Of a stretch of DNA of 53,594 nt, positions 1-9,170 are shown piece after piece (position 1 is the first letter of the stretch; the number at the start of each line of letters is the position of its first letter). Under the pieces are notes generated by a model. That model had not been told where the DNA came from. It saw only the letters and a program-made list of their open reading frames with translations, and did not search any database. Source of the stretch: an uncultured Saprospiraceae bacterium (GTDB taxonomy: Bacteria > Bacteroidota > Bacteroidia > Chitinophagales > Saprospiraceae); the NCBI GenBank assembly GCA_937981555.1, contig CALJOK010000083.1, positions 1-53,594 of the forward strand. The letters run 5' to 3'. Both the position numbers and the translations under genes were made by a program.

Positions 1-78
1 ATCAAAGGAGAAAAAATGTAGTTTCGTTTTTCCAGAAAATAACATTCACAATTCACGTATTTAAAATTCAAAATTAAA

Positions 79-1299
79 TTGAAAGAAGCATACATCATCG
101 ACGGCATCCGAACTCCAATCGGAAAATTCACAGGAACACTCGCACCAATTAGAACTGACGACCTAGGCGCAATAGTCATCAAAGCACTCGTAGAAAAAAA
201 TCCAAGCATTCCAAAAGATGCTTACGACGATGTCATTTTTGGTTGCGCCAATCAAGCAGGCGAAGACAATCGAAATGTTGCTCGAATGTGTTTGTTGCTC
301 GCAGGACTTCCTTGGAGTGTTCCAGGTGAAACAGTCAACCGATTATGTTCCTCAGGCTTATCCGCCATCATTCATTCCAACCGAGCAATCAAAGCAGGTG
401 ACGGAGAAATTTTTATAGCAGGAGGTGTTGAACATATGACTCGTGGGCCTTGGGTGATTTCAAAAGTTTCCAAAGCATTTGGTCGAGATGCGCAAATGCA
501 TGACAGTAGTTTTGGTTGGAGATTTGTCAATAAAAAAATGAACGAAATGTACGGCACCGATGGAATGGGAGTGACTGCCGAAAACCTCGTAGAAAAATAT
601 AAGATCAGTCGAGAAGACCAAGATGCATTTGCGTATCGCTCGCAAATGAAAGCTGCCGCAGCTCAAGCGAATGGACGATTGGCAAAAGAAATTACGCCAG
701 TCTCAATTCCACAGCGAAAAAAAGATCCAATCATTTTTGAAAAAGATGAATTCATCCGAGCAACCACGACGATGGAAGCTTTGTCAAAATTACGACCTGC
801 ATTTCGTAAACCAGAAGATGGAGGAACCGTCACCGCTGGAAATGCATCAGGATTGAATGATGGTGCAGCAGCAACAATTATAGCATCTGAAGATGCAGTA
901 AAAAAATATAATTTAAAACCTTTAGCAAAAATAGTAAGTTCCGCAGTCGTCGGAGTCGAACCTCGCATCATGGGAATCGGTCCAGTTACTGCTTCCAATA
1001 AAGCATTGGCAAAAGCAGGTTTGACGATGGAAGATATGGATGTGATAGAATTGAATGAAGCGTTTGCTTCACAAAGTTTGGCGTGTATTCGAGAGTGGGG
1101 ATTGGCAGATGATGATCCACGAATTAATCCGAATGGAGGAGCGATTGCGATTGGTCATCCGCTTGGAGTGACAGGGGCGAGGATTTGTTATTCGGCTGCG
1201 TTGGAGTTGAAATTGACAGGAAAGAAATATGCCTTGGTAACGATGTGTGTAGGAGTAGGGCAAGGGTATGCTGCGATTATTGAGAATGTAAATGTCTAG
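79..1299 (+). CDS. paaJ: 3-oxoadipyl-CoA / acetyl-CoA C-acyltransferase (thiolase)
   Basis: This 406-residue thiolase should cleave 3-oxoadipyl-CoA (or 3-oxo-5,6-dehydrosuberyl-CoA) into acetyl-CoA and a shorter acyl-CoA in the cytoplasm. Visible family marks are Cys90 in TVNRLCSSGL (acylated nucleophile), the GGAIAIGHPLG motif with His360, and Cys390 in TMCVGVGQG. The segment around residues 50-80 (FGCANQAGEDNRNVAR) is typical of the PcaF/PaaJ branch rather than of PhaA or FadA. The start is a TTG: it places the protein exactly at the family N-terminus (KEAYIIDGIRTPIG), and no in-frame ATG fits. paaZ lies on the same strand 3.4 kb downstream, with three accessory genes in between. The name paaJ rather than pcaF rests on the nearby paaZ and paaK and is inference. 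Confidence 0.9.
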   Translation: MKEAYIIDGIRTPIGKFTGTLAPIRTDDLGAIVIKALVEKNPSIPKDAYDDVIFGCANQAGEDNRNVARMCLLLAGLPWSVPGETVNRLCSSGLSAIIHSNRAIKAGDGEIFIAGGVEHMTRGPWVISKVSKAFGRDAQMHDSSFGWRFVNKKMNEMYGTDGMGVTAENLVEKYKISREDQDAFAYRSQMKAAAAQANGRLAKEITPVSIPQRKKDPIIFEKDEFIRATTTMEALSKLRPAFRKPEDGGTVTAGNASGLNDGAAATIIASEDAVKKYNLKPLAKIVSSAVVGVEPRIMGIGPVTASNKALAKAGLTMEDMDVIELNEAFASQSLACIREWGLADDDPRINPNGGAIAIGHPLGVTGARICYSAALELKLTGKKYALVTMCVGVGQGYAAIIENVNV

Positions 1300-1352
1300 G
1301 GTGTAGTCTATTTGGAAACCTATTTTTAAAAATACTAAAACCTAAATTTCTG

Positions 1353-1961
1353 ATGGAAAAAAAATCTTTTGTTGACGTTATCAGAGAGCCGCAAAACATC
1401 ATTGCATTGGGTGTAACGTTGATTAGTATTTGTGCATTAGCGGTTTCCATTATGCAAACTCGAATCATGGCAGAGCAAAGAGTGCTTATGTATGAGCAAG
1501 CCAAAGCTTCCGTTTGGCCTAGGCTAGAAATTATTATGGGCAAAAGTCATTCAGCCGAAAATTATCAAATTACGGCATTAACCTTAAATATTACTAACGG
1601 AGGAGTTGGGCCTGCAATCATTACAGATATGCGAGTTACTCATAATGATGAGCCTGTTAAAAACTGGTGGTATCTTTTTGAAAAATTTAATTTACCTGAC
1701 AGCATTCCTACCTATATTGGGAACTTAGACATCAATAATTCAATCGTCAAGATTGGAGGGAATGATACTTTTTTAAACTTTAGTCATAACCTATCATTAG
1801 CTCAGTTTTACTTTAAGAATTATAAAAATATCAAAATTGAAATTTGGTATGAATCTATTTATCATGACAAATGGAAGGTTACTTATATTGAAGGAAATTG
1901 TTTGACAGAAGAAGTGAGTGCTGATTTTTCTTTGCCGAGTGAAGAGCAGTTTGAGAATTAA
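1353..1961 (+). CDS. hypothetical single-pass membrane protein
   Basis: This 202-residue protein has no family that I recognise. One hydrophobic helix at about residues 15-35 follows a short charged N-terminus. The rest looks like a soluble beta-rich domain (for example LTLNITNGGVGPAIITDMRV), which resembles uncharacterised membrane-anchored domains common in Bacteroidota. It starts with ATG 53 bp after the thiolase stop and is followed closely by the DMP19/YwqK protein, so the two may be co-transcribed. Its function is unknown. Confidence 0.7.
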   Translation: MEKKSFVDVIREPQNIIALGVTLISICALAVSIMQTRIMAEQRVLMYEQAKASVWPRLEIIMGKSHSAENYQITALTLNITNGGVGPAIITDMRVTHNDEPVKNWWYLFEKFNLPDSIPTYIGNLDINNSIVKIGGNDTFLNFSHNLSLAQFYFKNYKNIKIEIWYESIYHDKWKVTYIEGNCLTEEVSADFSLPSEEQFEN

Positions 1962-1986
1962 CAACTCAAAGAATAGATACTTTTTT

Positions 1987-3732
1987 ATGAAAATTAAAAT
2001 AATCTTATTGGTTTTGCTTATGAATTTTTTCAATAATATTTTTGGACAAAAGGAACAACCTAATGATCTTTATTGGGTGTTTGAAGAAGTGAGTCATTTT
2101 AAACCTCAACTCAGTAAAGGTGATTTTTATAAATTAGAAGGTTACGATTTTGGATGGTTTGTTCTCGAACCACTTTCCACTTTTGTTGGTGATCGAAATC
2201 AAGAAATTGAAAAAAATAAAAGTCTTTCCTTTGGACAAAAAGCATTGTACTATTGGTGGTATTTGGATGGTCAAGTAACGAATGGTGGCTTTGTACAATT
2301 TTACTATAATGACTATGGAAAGTACATGCCGACGATCATCAAAGGATTGGAATATGTGGGAGATAAAGAAATGACTAAGTTGGTAAAAAAAGTACATCAG
2401 ATTTATTTGAAAAATGAAAAACTATTTCTCAAAGCACAAGAGGACGATTTGTTTGAAAGTGATTTGTATGATCGTTTAGATGCGATGTCGGAGTTAGACG
2501 ATGACTACTATGATCTGAATGAATTGACCATAAAAAAACTAGAAGCTTTTATTCGAAAAAATCCGAATGAATTTTGTGTAGATGAATCGGGTAATGCTTT
2601 TGACATGAGTTACTCAGGTCTCTGTCAAACTTTTTTTCCAAATAAAAAAATCAAAGAAGAGTTCAATTTGATAGAAGGAATAATTGATGGAACATTCACA
2701 AGTTATTTTGAGACAGGTGGATTGAATGAAAAAGTTGAATATATAAAAGGAGCTCAAACTGGAGAAAAAGAAATTTATTTTGAAAATGGAAAAATAAAAA
2801 AGACAGCTAAAATTCTAACTGACTTCCAACAATTAGAAATTACTACTTTCTATGAAAACGGAAATCCAAAAAAATTGCAACATCAAAAAATAGAAACCGA
2901 AAAGCGGATTGGTGTTTACAAAGAATGGCATTCAAATGGTCAACTAAAAGAATCTGGAACTTACATTTCGGATTACGAGCGAGATGGCGAATGGCTAGAA
3001 TTCCACGAAGATGGCAGCAAAAAAATGGAAGCTGAATTTAAGAATGGAGATTTTTTAATTCATGATTTTTGGGATAAAGATGGCAGCCATATATTAAAAA
3101 ATGGAACAGGACTTTATATCAATGAGTATTCTATTTTTAAAGATGAGCAAGAACGAAAAGAGCATGAGTATAAAAATTATAAGAGACATGGAATTCAAAA
3201 AAACTTCACAGATGGAGTATTGAATTTGTATCAAGAGATGGAAAATGGAAGAGAACATGGAACGACAAAGTCTTATTATAAAAATGGAAAATTAAAAGAA
3301 GAAACTATTTATGACGAAGGCATCGAGATGTCTAAAAAGGAATTCCCGCTATTTGAAAACCCTATAGTTGTGACTCAAATCATTTATGAAATGGAAGATG
3401 AATGGCTGACTAATCGAGAATTAGAAACAGCGGATGCTTATCCCGTTCCTTTAAATAAAAAAGAAGTTGAGAAATCATTTGATGTAGAAGTTTCTCTTTT
3501 TGATGGTTATAATGTAGAGGAAGAATTGTTTTATAATTACTTCGTAACGATTGATAAAAATGGAAATATTACCAATGCTGATTTTCGAATGGCAAGTAAT
3601 GGTTTCCTTAGAGAAGAGATACAAGAAAGTTTTAAACAACTAAAATTCAAACCTGCTGTGAAGAATGGAGAAGAGGTGGAGTCCTATTTATCTGTGCAAT
3701 ACAGATTTAGATTAGGAGAGGATAAGGATTAA
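1987..3732 (+). CDS. secreted DMP19 (DUF4375)-YwqK repeat-TonB C-terminal-like protein
   Basis: The chosen ATG at 1987 gives 581 residues beginning with a clear signal peptide (MKIKIILLVLLMNFF, then NIFGQ); the open frame extends 23 codons further upstream without such a feature. About residues 45-190 resemble the DMP19/DUF4375 family (ALYYWWYLDGQVTNGGFVQF and following). Residues of about 210-440 carry repeated N-G-x-hydrophobic-K units (ENGNPKKLQ, HSNGQLKESG, HEDGSKKMEAE, YKNGKLKEET), which are YwqK/MORN_2-type repeats. The last ~100 residues (VTIDKNGNITNADF, QLKFKPAVKNGEE) look like a TonB C-terminal fold. Export to the periplasm or cell surface is likely. The combination suggests an accessory protein, perhaps of the immunity type, but no function can be assigned. 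Confidence 0.8.
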   Translation: MKIKIILLVLLMNFFNNIFGQKEQPNDLYWVFEEVSHFKPQLSKGDFYKLEGYDFGWFVLEPLSTFVGDRNQEIEKNKSLSFGQKALYYWWYLDGQVTNGGFVQFYYNDYGKYMPTIIKGLEYVGDKEMTKLVKKVHQIYLKNEKLFLKAQEDDLFESDLYDRLDAMSELDDDYYDLNELTIKKLEAFIRKNPNEFCVDESGNAFDMSYSGLCQTFFPNKKIKEEFNLIEGIIDGTFTSYFETGGLNEKVEYIKGAQTGEKEIYFENGKIKKTAKILTDFQQLEITTFYENGNPKKLQHQKIETEKRIGVYKEWHSNGQLKESGTYISDYERDGEWLEFHEDGSKKMEAEFKNGDFLIHDFWDKDGSHILKNGTGLYINEYSIFKDEQERKEHEYKNYKRHGIQKNFTDGVLNLYQEMENGREHGTTKSYYKNGKLKEETIYDEGIEMSKKEFPLFENPIVVTQIIYEMEDEWLTNRELETADAYPVPLNKKEVEKSFDVEVSLFDGYNVEEELFYNYFVTIDKNGNITNADFRMASNGFLREEIQESFKQLKFKPAVKNGEEVESYLSVQYRFRLGEDKD

Positions 3733-3794
3733 AATTATAATAACATAGATTGGCAAGAATCATAAAACATGAGGTTGATCTAAATATAAAAAGA

Positions 3795-4691
3795 ATGCGA
3801 TTTATTTTTTTACTTATTTTACTTTCATCTATTTGTAATTCTAATGCTCAAATATTAGAATCATCAAATAAATCCAGAACGAAAATGGAGAATAAAAAAA
3901 CATACTCAGAAATTTTTTTTAAAGCAAAACAAAGTGGTGATTGGATTGAAATAGAAAAGGATTTATTAGAGTATGAAAATATTAATGAATCTTTTTCCCC
4001 AGGAGGATGGAGACTTCGAATGTTATTACATTGGGGGGCACCTGATAAACTAGTAAAACTTGCATTAAAACAAGGTGCGGATGTGAATTTCTCTACAAAA
4101 AATAGCCCATCTGCTTTGCATTATGTTAATCCTAAAAGATTAGATATAATCGAACTATTAATCAGAAATGGAGCGGATGTAAATAGTAAAGATCCTCAAG
4201 GTTATACAATTTTCATGAAAGGACATAGAGATTTAGAGTTCTATAAATTAGTCGGAGAGAGTGGATACGATTTTAGTTATATAGATAATTATGGAAAAAA
4301 TATCTTACATCATTCAATAACGTCAAAACACTGGGAGGTGGAATTGGCAAAATATGTTTTGGAAAAATGTAAAGAGTCAAATTTGGAATATTTGTTAAAT
4401 GAAAGAAATGAAAATGGGCTTACACCTTTACAAACAGCAGTTACTTATCCATTATATGAAACTATAAAATTATTTATTGAATCAGGGGCAGACCCAAGTA
4501 TTAAAATAGGAAAAAATATTTACGATGAAGGGGAAATATTTTACCCTAAAGGAATAACCACCTTTGAAATGATTCTTAGATTAAAAGAAAAGTATCAAAA
4601 AGAAGTAGAATCAGGAATTAGACATCAAGATTTTAAAAGAGAAAGAGAGATAACCAAAATAGAAGAATACTTTGACAGTATAAAAAAATAA
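3795..4691 (+). CDS. secreted ankyrin-repeat protein
   Basis: The ATG at 3795 yields 298 residues with a signal peptide (MRFIFLLILLSSICNSNAQ). It is preferred over an upstream in-frame TTG at 3750, which would bury that signal. Four to five ankyrin-like repeats follow, with recognisable LIRNGADVNSKDPQGYT, NGLTPLQTAV and FIESGADPSIK turns; the third repeat is degenerate. Ankyrin repeats bind proteins, so the role is probably as a partner or inhibitor in the periplasm. The gene ends 4 bp before the paaZ start, so paaZ could be translated from a shared mRNA. The partner is unknown. Confidence 0.8.
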   Translation: MRFIFLLILLSSICNSNAQILESSNKSRTKMENKKTYSEIFFKAKQSGDWIEIEKDLLEYENINESFSPGGWRLRMLLHWGAPDKLVKLALKQGADVNFSTKNSPSALHYVNPKRLDIIELLIRNGADVNSKDPQGYTIFMKGHRDLEFYKLVGESGYDFSYIDNYGKNILHHSITSKHWEVELAKYVLEKCKESNLEYLLNERNENGLTPLQTAVTYPLYETIKLFIESGADPSIKIGKNIYDEGEIFYPKGITTFEMILRLKEKYQKEVESGIRHQDFKREREITKIEEYFDSIKK

Positions 4692-4695
4692 ATCA

Positions 4696-7185
4696 ATGAA
4701 AAAACTCGAAAATTACGCACTAGGTTCATGGCTCTCAGGCGACGGCGACGGCACTCCACTTTACAATTCCGTCAACGGTGAAATCGTAGCCCTATCCACT
4801 ACCAAAGGTTTAGATTTTGAAAAAATCCTAGACTACGGCCGAAAAACAGGCGGAGCACCTTTACGAAAAATGACTTTCCAAGAGCGTGGCAACATGCTTA
4901 AAAAACTCGCGCTTTATTTAACCAAAAAGAAAGAACAGTTTTACGAAGTGAGTTATAAAACTGGAGCAACTCGTGCAGATAGTTGGGTGGACATCGAAGG
5001 TGGGTTTGGTAATTTATTTTCCAATGCATCTTTGCGGAAAAACTTTGCCAATCAAAGTTTTCATGTCGATGGCGACTTCGTAGATATTTCGAGAGGAGGA
5101 AGTTTTGCTGCGCAACACATCATGGTACCGAAGCGAGGAGTAGCGATTCACATTAATGCGTATAACTTTCCAGTTTGGGGGATGTTAGAAAAATGTGCGA
5201 CGAATTGGATGGCAGGAGTACCTGCTATCGTCAAACCAGCAACGGCCACTTCGTTTTTGACGGAAGCAGTTGTGCGAGAAATTATTGCTTCGGGAATTTT
5301 ACCAGAAGGTGCATTACAATTAATATGTGGTTCTGCTCGAACGATTTTAGATACCGTTGATTCGCAAGATGTGGTCACGTTCACAGGTTCAGCGACGACA
5401 GGAAGAATGTTGAAAGCGCATCCAAGAATTATTTCGGAAGCAGTTCCTTTCAACATGGAAGCAGATAGTTTAAACTGTTCTGTCTTAGGAGAAAGTGCTA
5501 CTCCAGGAACGCCTGAGTTTGATTTGTTTGTCAAAGAAGCCCGCAAAGAAATGACTTCTAAGTGTGGTCAAAAATGTACGGCGATTCGAAGAATTATTGT
5601 TCCGGAACATTTAGTCGAAGATGTACAAATTGCTTTGGGAAAACAATTAGGAAAAATAAAAATTGGAAATCCAACTGCTGAAGGTGTTCGCATGGGCGCA
5701 TTGGCGAGTAAGGATCAAGTTACTGAAGTAAGAGATCGAGTGAGAGAACTAGCACAGACTGCCGAGATCGTTTATGGTAGTTTGGACAGAATAGATTTGA
5801 TTGATGCGGACTATGATAAAGGTGCATTTTTATCTCCAATTTTATTGTTAGAAAAAGATCCTTATAAAAATTTAGGTGTACATGAGATTGAAGCATTCGG
5901 GCCGGTGAGTACAATCATGCCGTACAAAGGAATCGAGCAAGCAATTGAATTAGCGCAGATGGGAAAAGGTTCGCTGTGTGCATCAATTGCAACATTTGAT
6001 GATGCTGAGGCGAGAGAATTTGTAGTCGGAGCAGCAAGTCATCATGGTCGAATTTTAGTGCTCAATCGAGAGAACGCAAAGCAAAGTACAGGTCATGGTT
6101 CTCCACTTCCAACATTGGTTCATGGTGGTCCAGGACGAGCAGGTGGTGGCGAAGAAATGGGTGGAATGCGAGGTATCAATCACTATCTCCAAAGATGTGC
6201 GGTGCAAGGAACGCCTACTACACTTTCTGCCATCACAGGCATTTATCAACCGAACGCAAAAGTAACGGAAGCACCACAGCATCCTTTTAAATATTACTTC
6301 GAAGAGATCGAACCGGGCATGTCATTGCTCACACACAAGCGAACAATTACAGATTCGGATATTCAAAACTTTGCCAATTTGACTTGGGATGTTTTTTATG
6401 CACATACGGATATCACTTCTTTGGATGGGACGATTTTTGAAAAACGAGCGGCGCATGGTTACTTCTTGTTGGCAGCAGCGGCGGGACTTTTTGTTCATCC
6501 TGCGAAAGGGCCAGTTGGCGCAAATTATGGTTTAGATAACTGCCGGTTTATTCGACCTATTTATCACAATGATACCATTCAAGTTCGATTAACGTGTAAA
6601 GAAAGAGTAGAACGGGATAGTCGTGGAAAAGAACATCCATCAGGTGTAATCAAATGGTATGAAGAAATTTTTGATCAAGATGGTGAGTTGGTAGCGATGG
6701 CTACGATTCTAACTTTGGTACAAAAGAAATCTCCATTTACGACTATCACTAAATCATATTTACAAGAGAAATTAAATGCGTTGACAGAAAGTACTCAACC
6801 AAAATGGGGCTTGATGACAGCGCAACATCTCGTGGAGCATTTTGAATTTTTTATGCAGCAGGCTTTAGGAAAAATTCCTTGCGAGATTATAACGCCTGAA
6901 AAATATTTGGAACGTACACAAGACTCACTTTGGAATTATCGACCGATGCCGAAAAGTTTTGACCACCCTATTTTGAAAAAAGGGGAAGTGGAAGATTTAC
7001 GTTACGGAAGTTTGGAAGAAGCGAAGACTAAGTTTTGGAAAAGTTATGATGAGCTGGAATTATTCTTTAAAGAAAATCCAAAGGCGACGGTGCCGAGTAA
7101 TGTTTTTGGAAATGTAACGAGGTATGAATGGAAGTTGATGGAAGGGAAACATTATGCGTTGCATTTTGAGCAGTTTGGGATTTAG
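4696..7185 (+). CDS. paaZ: PaaZ-like oxepin-CoA hydrolase / semialdehyde dehydrogenase with extra C-terminal domain
   Basis: This protein should open the oxepin-CoA ring and oxidise the resulting semialdehyde in phenylacetate degradation. Residues 1 to about 520 are an NADP-type aldehyde dehydrogenase with Glu255 (NMEADSLN) and catalytic Cys294 (KCGQKCTAIRR). Residues of about 530-690 are a MaoC-type R-hydratase with the D-x4-H pair Asp565/His570 (WDVFYAHTD). These positions agree closely with the E. coli enzyme. At 829 residues it is about 150 longer than E. coli PaaZ. The extra tail, from about 690, contains WGLMTAQHLVEHFEFF and resembles a DUF1569/DinB-like four-helix domain. The start ATG is 4 bp after the ankyrin gene. 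A strong terminator follows at 7214. Confidence 0.92.
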   Translation: MKKLENYALGSWLSGDGDGTPLYNSVNGEIVALSTTKGLDFEKILDYGRKTGGAPLRKMTFQERGNMLKKLALYLTKKKEQFYEVSYKTGATRADSWVDIEGGFGNLFSNASLRKNFANQSFHVDGDFVDISRGGSFAAQHIMVPKRGVAIHINAYNFPVWGMLEKCATNWMAGVPAIVKPATATSFLTEAVVREIIASGILPEGALQLICGSARTILDTVDSQDVVTFTGSATTGRMLKAHPRIISEAVPFNMEADSLNCSVLGESATPGTPEFDLFVKEARKEMTSKCGQKCTAIRRIIVPEHLVEDVQIALGKQLGKIKIGNPTAEGVRMGALASKDQVTEVRDRVRELAQTAEIVYGSLDRIDLIDADYDKGAFLSPILLLEKDPYKNLGVHEIEAFGPVSTIMPYKGIEQAIELAQMGKGSLCASIATFDDAEAREFVVGAASHHGRILVLNRENAKQSTGHGSPLPTLVHGGPGRAGGGEEMGGMRGINHYLQRCAVQGTPTTLSAITGIYQPNAKVTEAPQHPFKYYFEEIEPGMSLLTHKRTITDSDIQNFANLTWDVFYAHTDITSLDGTIFEKRAAHGYFLLAAAAGLFVHPAKGPVGANYGLDNCRFIRPIYHNDTIQVRLTCKERVERDSRGKEHPSGVIKWYEEIFDQDGELVAMATILTLVQKKSPFTTITKSYLQEKLNALTESTQPKWGLMTAQHLVEHFEFFMQQALGKIPCEIITPEKYLERTQDSLWNYRPMPKSFDHPILKKGEVEDLRYGSLEEAKTKFWKSYDELELFFKENPKATVPSNVFGNVTRYEWKLMEGKHYALHFEQFGI

Positions 7186-7213
7186 AATTTAAATCTAAAT
7201 TAGAATACTGCGG

Positions 7214-7248
7214 ACGGTAATTGAAGTTAATTCAATTACCGTTTTTTT
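7214..7248 (+). terminator. Rho-independent terminator after paaZ
   Basis: A perfect 12-bp stem (ACGGTAATTGAA / TTCAATTACCGT) with a 5-nt loop is followed by a run of seven T. It lies 29 bp beyond the paaZ stop and separates paaZ from the next gene. Confidence 0.9.
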
Positions 7249-7355
7249 ATGTGCATATTATGTTTTAGTAAAAAAAATCCTCCATATTTTTTCCCATTTA
7301 AATCCAAATCTACTAACTTCATTTTCCTTTTTACAAAAATTAAACATACGTTACT

Positions 7356-9083
7356 ATGGCACTATTTGGACTTAGCCGAGAAGAAAAAGCTTATCGAGAT
7401 TTTTTTAAAAAAACAGGTATTCAAATAACGGACGAACCTCTTGTTGAAAAAGATGAATATTTGAATAATGAAATACAAGACCTTTTTTATGCCTCCCGAT
7501 CCAATCCTCAAAAGTCTATTCCTCGACTTCAAAAATTGATTAAGCAATATCCACAAATTCCTTCGCTTAAAAACTATCTCTATGGTGCTTATACTTTGTC
7601 TAATCAAACAGTTAAAGCAAGACAAATTTTAGCAGAGACTGTTGAGAAACATCCAAAATATGTTTTTGGAATATCCAATACTATTCTAAACATTCATGAA
7701 GTAGAAGAACTCAAAAAACACGAACACTTACTTGGCAATTCAAAAGATATTCGAGAAATAGAAGGATATGATAAACCTATCCATATTGCAGTTTTTAAAA
7801 ACTATCAATTTGCGGTGATACATTTAGAGTTGAAATTGGGAAATGAAGACGAGGCTATTAATAGATTAGAAACCTTAATGGATCTTAGAGTTGAAAAAGA
7901 ATTTCTCGAAGATATTGCTCAAAAGATAGCTTTAAGTCGAGTACAAAAAATGGGTGAAAACCTCGAAGGATTAGAGAAAACGAAAATCGAATCTATCAGT
8001 CAACAAACCGTTTTTTTGGATAATCTCGATTTGCCTCCAAAATTAAATCACCCAATTCTAGAAATTTTTTATCAAAAATCTATTGCTGATTTTTTGGAAA
8101 ATGATTTTACAAAAATCGAAGCCTTACCTAGAGAAACTCTTATTGCTGATTTAGAAAATATTTTAGAAGACAGTATCCGAAGGTGGGAATTTTTCCAAAT
8201 GGATGATTATGATAATTCTACGCATGAATTTATGATTCACGCACTTTATTGGTTAGGTGATTTAAAATCAGAAAGTAGTTTAAATAAAATGTTGAACTTA
8301 CTTCGGATAGACGAAGATTTTATAGAGTATTGGATGGCTGATTGGTATGAAGGGTATTTTTATCCGACGCTTTACTTTTTGGGAGAAGGGCAATTAGAAG
8401 TCTTGAAAGATTTCATTTTGGAAGATAAGGTTTATTCTTTTTTTAGGTTACGAGCATCTGAAATTTTAGCTCAAGTTGCGATACATCAACCTCATCGACG
8501 AGCAGAAGTAATTCAACTTTATAATGAAATTTTTGATTTCTTAGTGGAAAATAAAAATAACCAATATTTAATTGACACAAAATTTATCGGACTTTTGATA
8601 GGTGACTTAATTGATTTTAGAGGTATTGAATTGTGGGATAGAATTGAAGAATTGGATAAACTTGGATGGATTCAGAAAAATATTCAAGGGGATATAGAGG
8701 AAATAAAAAATGAAATAAATAAACCATTTCATGAATCTGAACTGAAACCATTACCTCAAAATATTCGAGAATTTTATTCAGAAAAATACCTAGAAAGAAA
8801 AATAAAGCGACCGCCTTTATCTGAAAAAGACCAAGAAATTATCAATAAAATTAAAAACCCAAGTAAAGGAGAAGAATTGGTTATGAGGAAGTATTCTGAA
8901 CTTTTTTCATCGTTCCTTTCTGACCAATTTCCTGAAGATGAAGATTATGAGGAAGACGAAGATTATACTAACTTTTATGAAGTTCCTGAAACCTTTGTCA
9001 GAACTGAAAAAAAAGTGGGACGAAATGATCCTTGTCCATGTGGGAGTGGAAAGAAATATAAAAAGTGTTGTTTGAATAAATAG
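7356..9083 (+). CDS. DUF1186-like / TPR-like protein with C-terminal SEC-C zinc motif
   Basis: This 575-residue cytoplasmic protein ends in a textbook SEC-C motif ([18 protein letters not shown]), the zinc-binding tail also found in SecA. The N-terminal ~200 residues are helical and TPR-like ([22 protein letters not shown]). Residues of about 250-400 ([55 protein letters not shown]) resemble the HEAT-like DUF1186 family. An acidic linker ([11 protein letters not shown]) precedes the zinc motif. No enzymatic residues are evident; an adaptor or quality-control role is possible but unproven. It appears to be a single-gene unit, with a terminator before it and one after it. Confidence 0.82.
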   Translation: MALFGLSREEKAYRDFFKKTGIQITDEPLVEKDEYLNNEIQDLFYASRSNPQKSIPRLQKLIKQYPQIPSLKNYLYGAYTLSNQTVKARQILAETVEKHPKYVFGISNTILNIHEVEELKKHEHLLGNSKDIREIEGYDKPIHIAVFKNYQFAVIHLELKLGNEDEAINRLETLMDLRVEKEFLEDIAQKIALSRVQKMGENLEGLEKTKIESISQQTVFLDNLDLPPKLNHPILEIFYQKSIADFLENDFTKIEALPRETLIADLENILEDSIRRWEFFQMDDYDNSTHEFMIHALYWLGDLKSESSLNKMLNLLRIDEDFIEYWMADWYEGYFYPTLYFLGEGQLEVLKDFILEDKVYSFFRLRASEILAQVAIHQPHRRAEVIQLYNEIFDFLVENKNNQYLIDTKFIGLLIGDLIDFRGIELWDRIEELDKLGWIQKNIQGDIEEIKNEINKPFHESELKPLPQNIREFYSEKYLERKIKRPPLSEKDQEIINKIKNPSKGEELVMRKYSELFSSFLSDQFPEDEDYEEDEDYTNFYEVPETFVRTEKKVGRNDPCPCGSGKKYKKCCLNK

Positions 9084-9090
9084 AAGGTGT

Positions 9091-9124
9091 GTTAAGATAT
9101 AGGTTCTTAACATTTATTTTTTTT
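9091..9124 (+). terminator. Rho-independent terminator after the SEC-C gene
   Basis: A 7-bp stem GTTAAGA/TCTTAAC with a 7-nt loop is followed by a T-rich tract. It starts 7 bp past the stop codon of the SEC-C protein. Confidence 0.7.
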
Positions 9125-9170
9125 AAAAGATAAACCCTATCTTCCCTAAAGAAATTATTACACCAACCAT

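Noticed and set aside
1-21. IKGEKM then stop at the window edge, as the tail of an upstream gene.
   Set aside because: Seven codons are too few to support a gene, although the frame does end plausibly before paaJ.
663-998. Minus-strand open frame inside the thiolase gene.
   Set aside because: It lies fully inside a strong plus-strand gene and its translation has no family features.
5148-5546. 132-codon minus-strand frame within paaZ.
   Set aside because: It mirrors a highly conserved aldehyde dehydrogenase part and looks like a codon-bias shadow.
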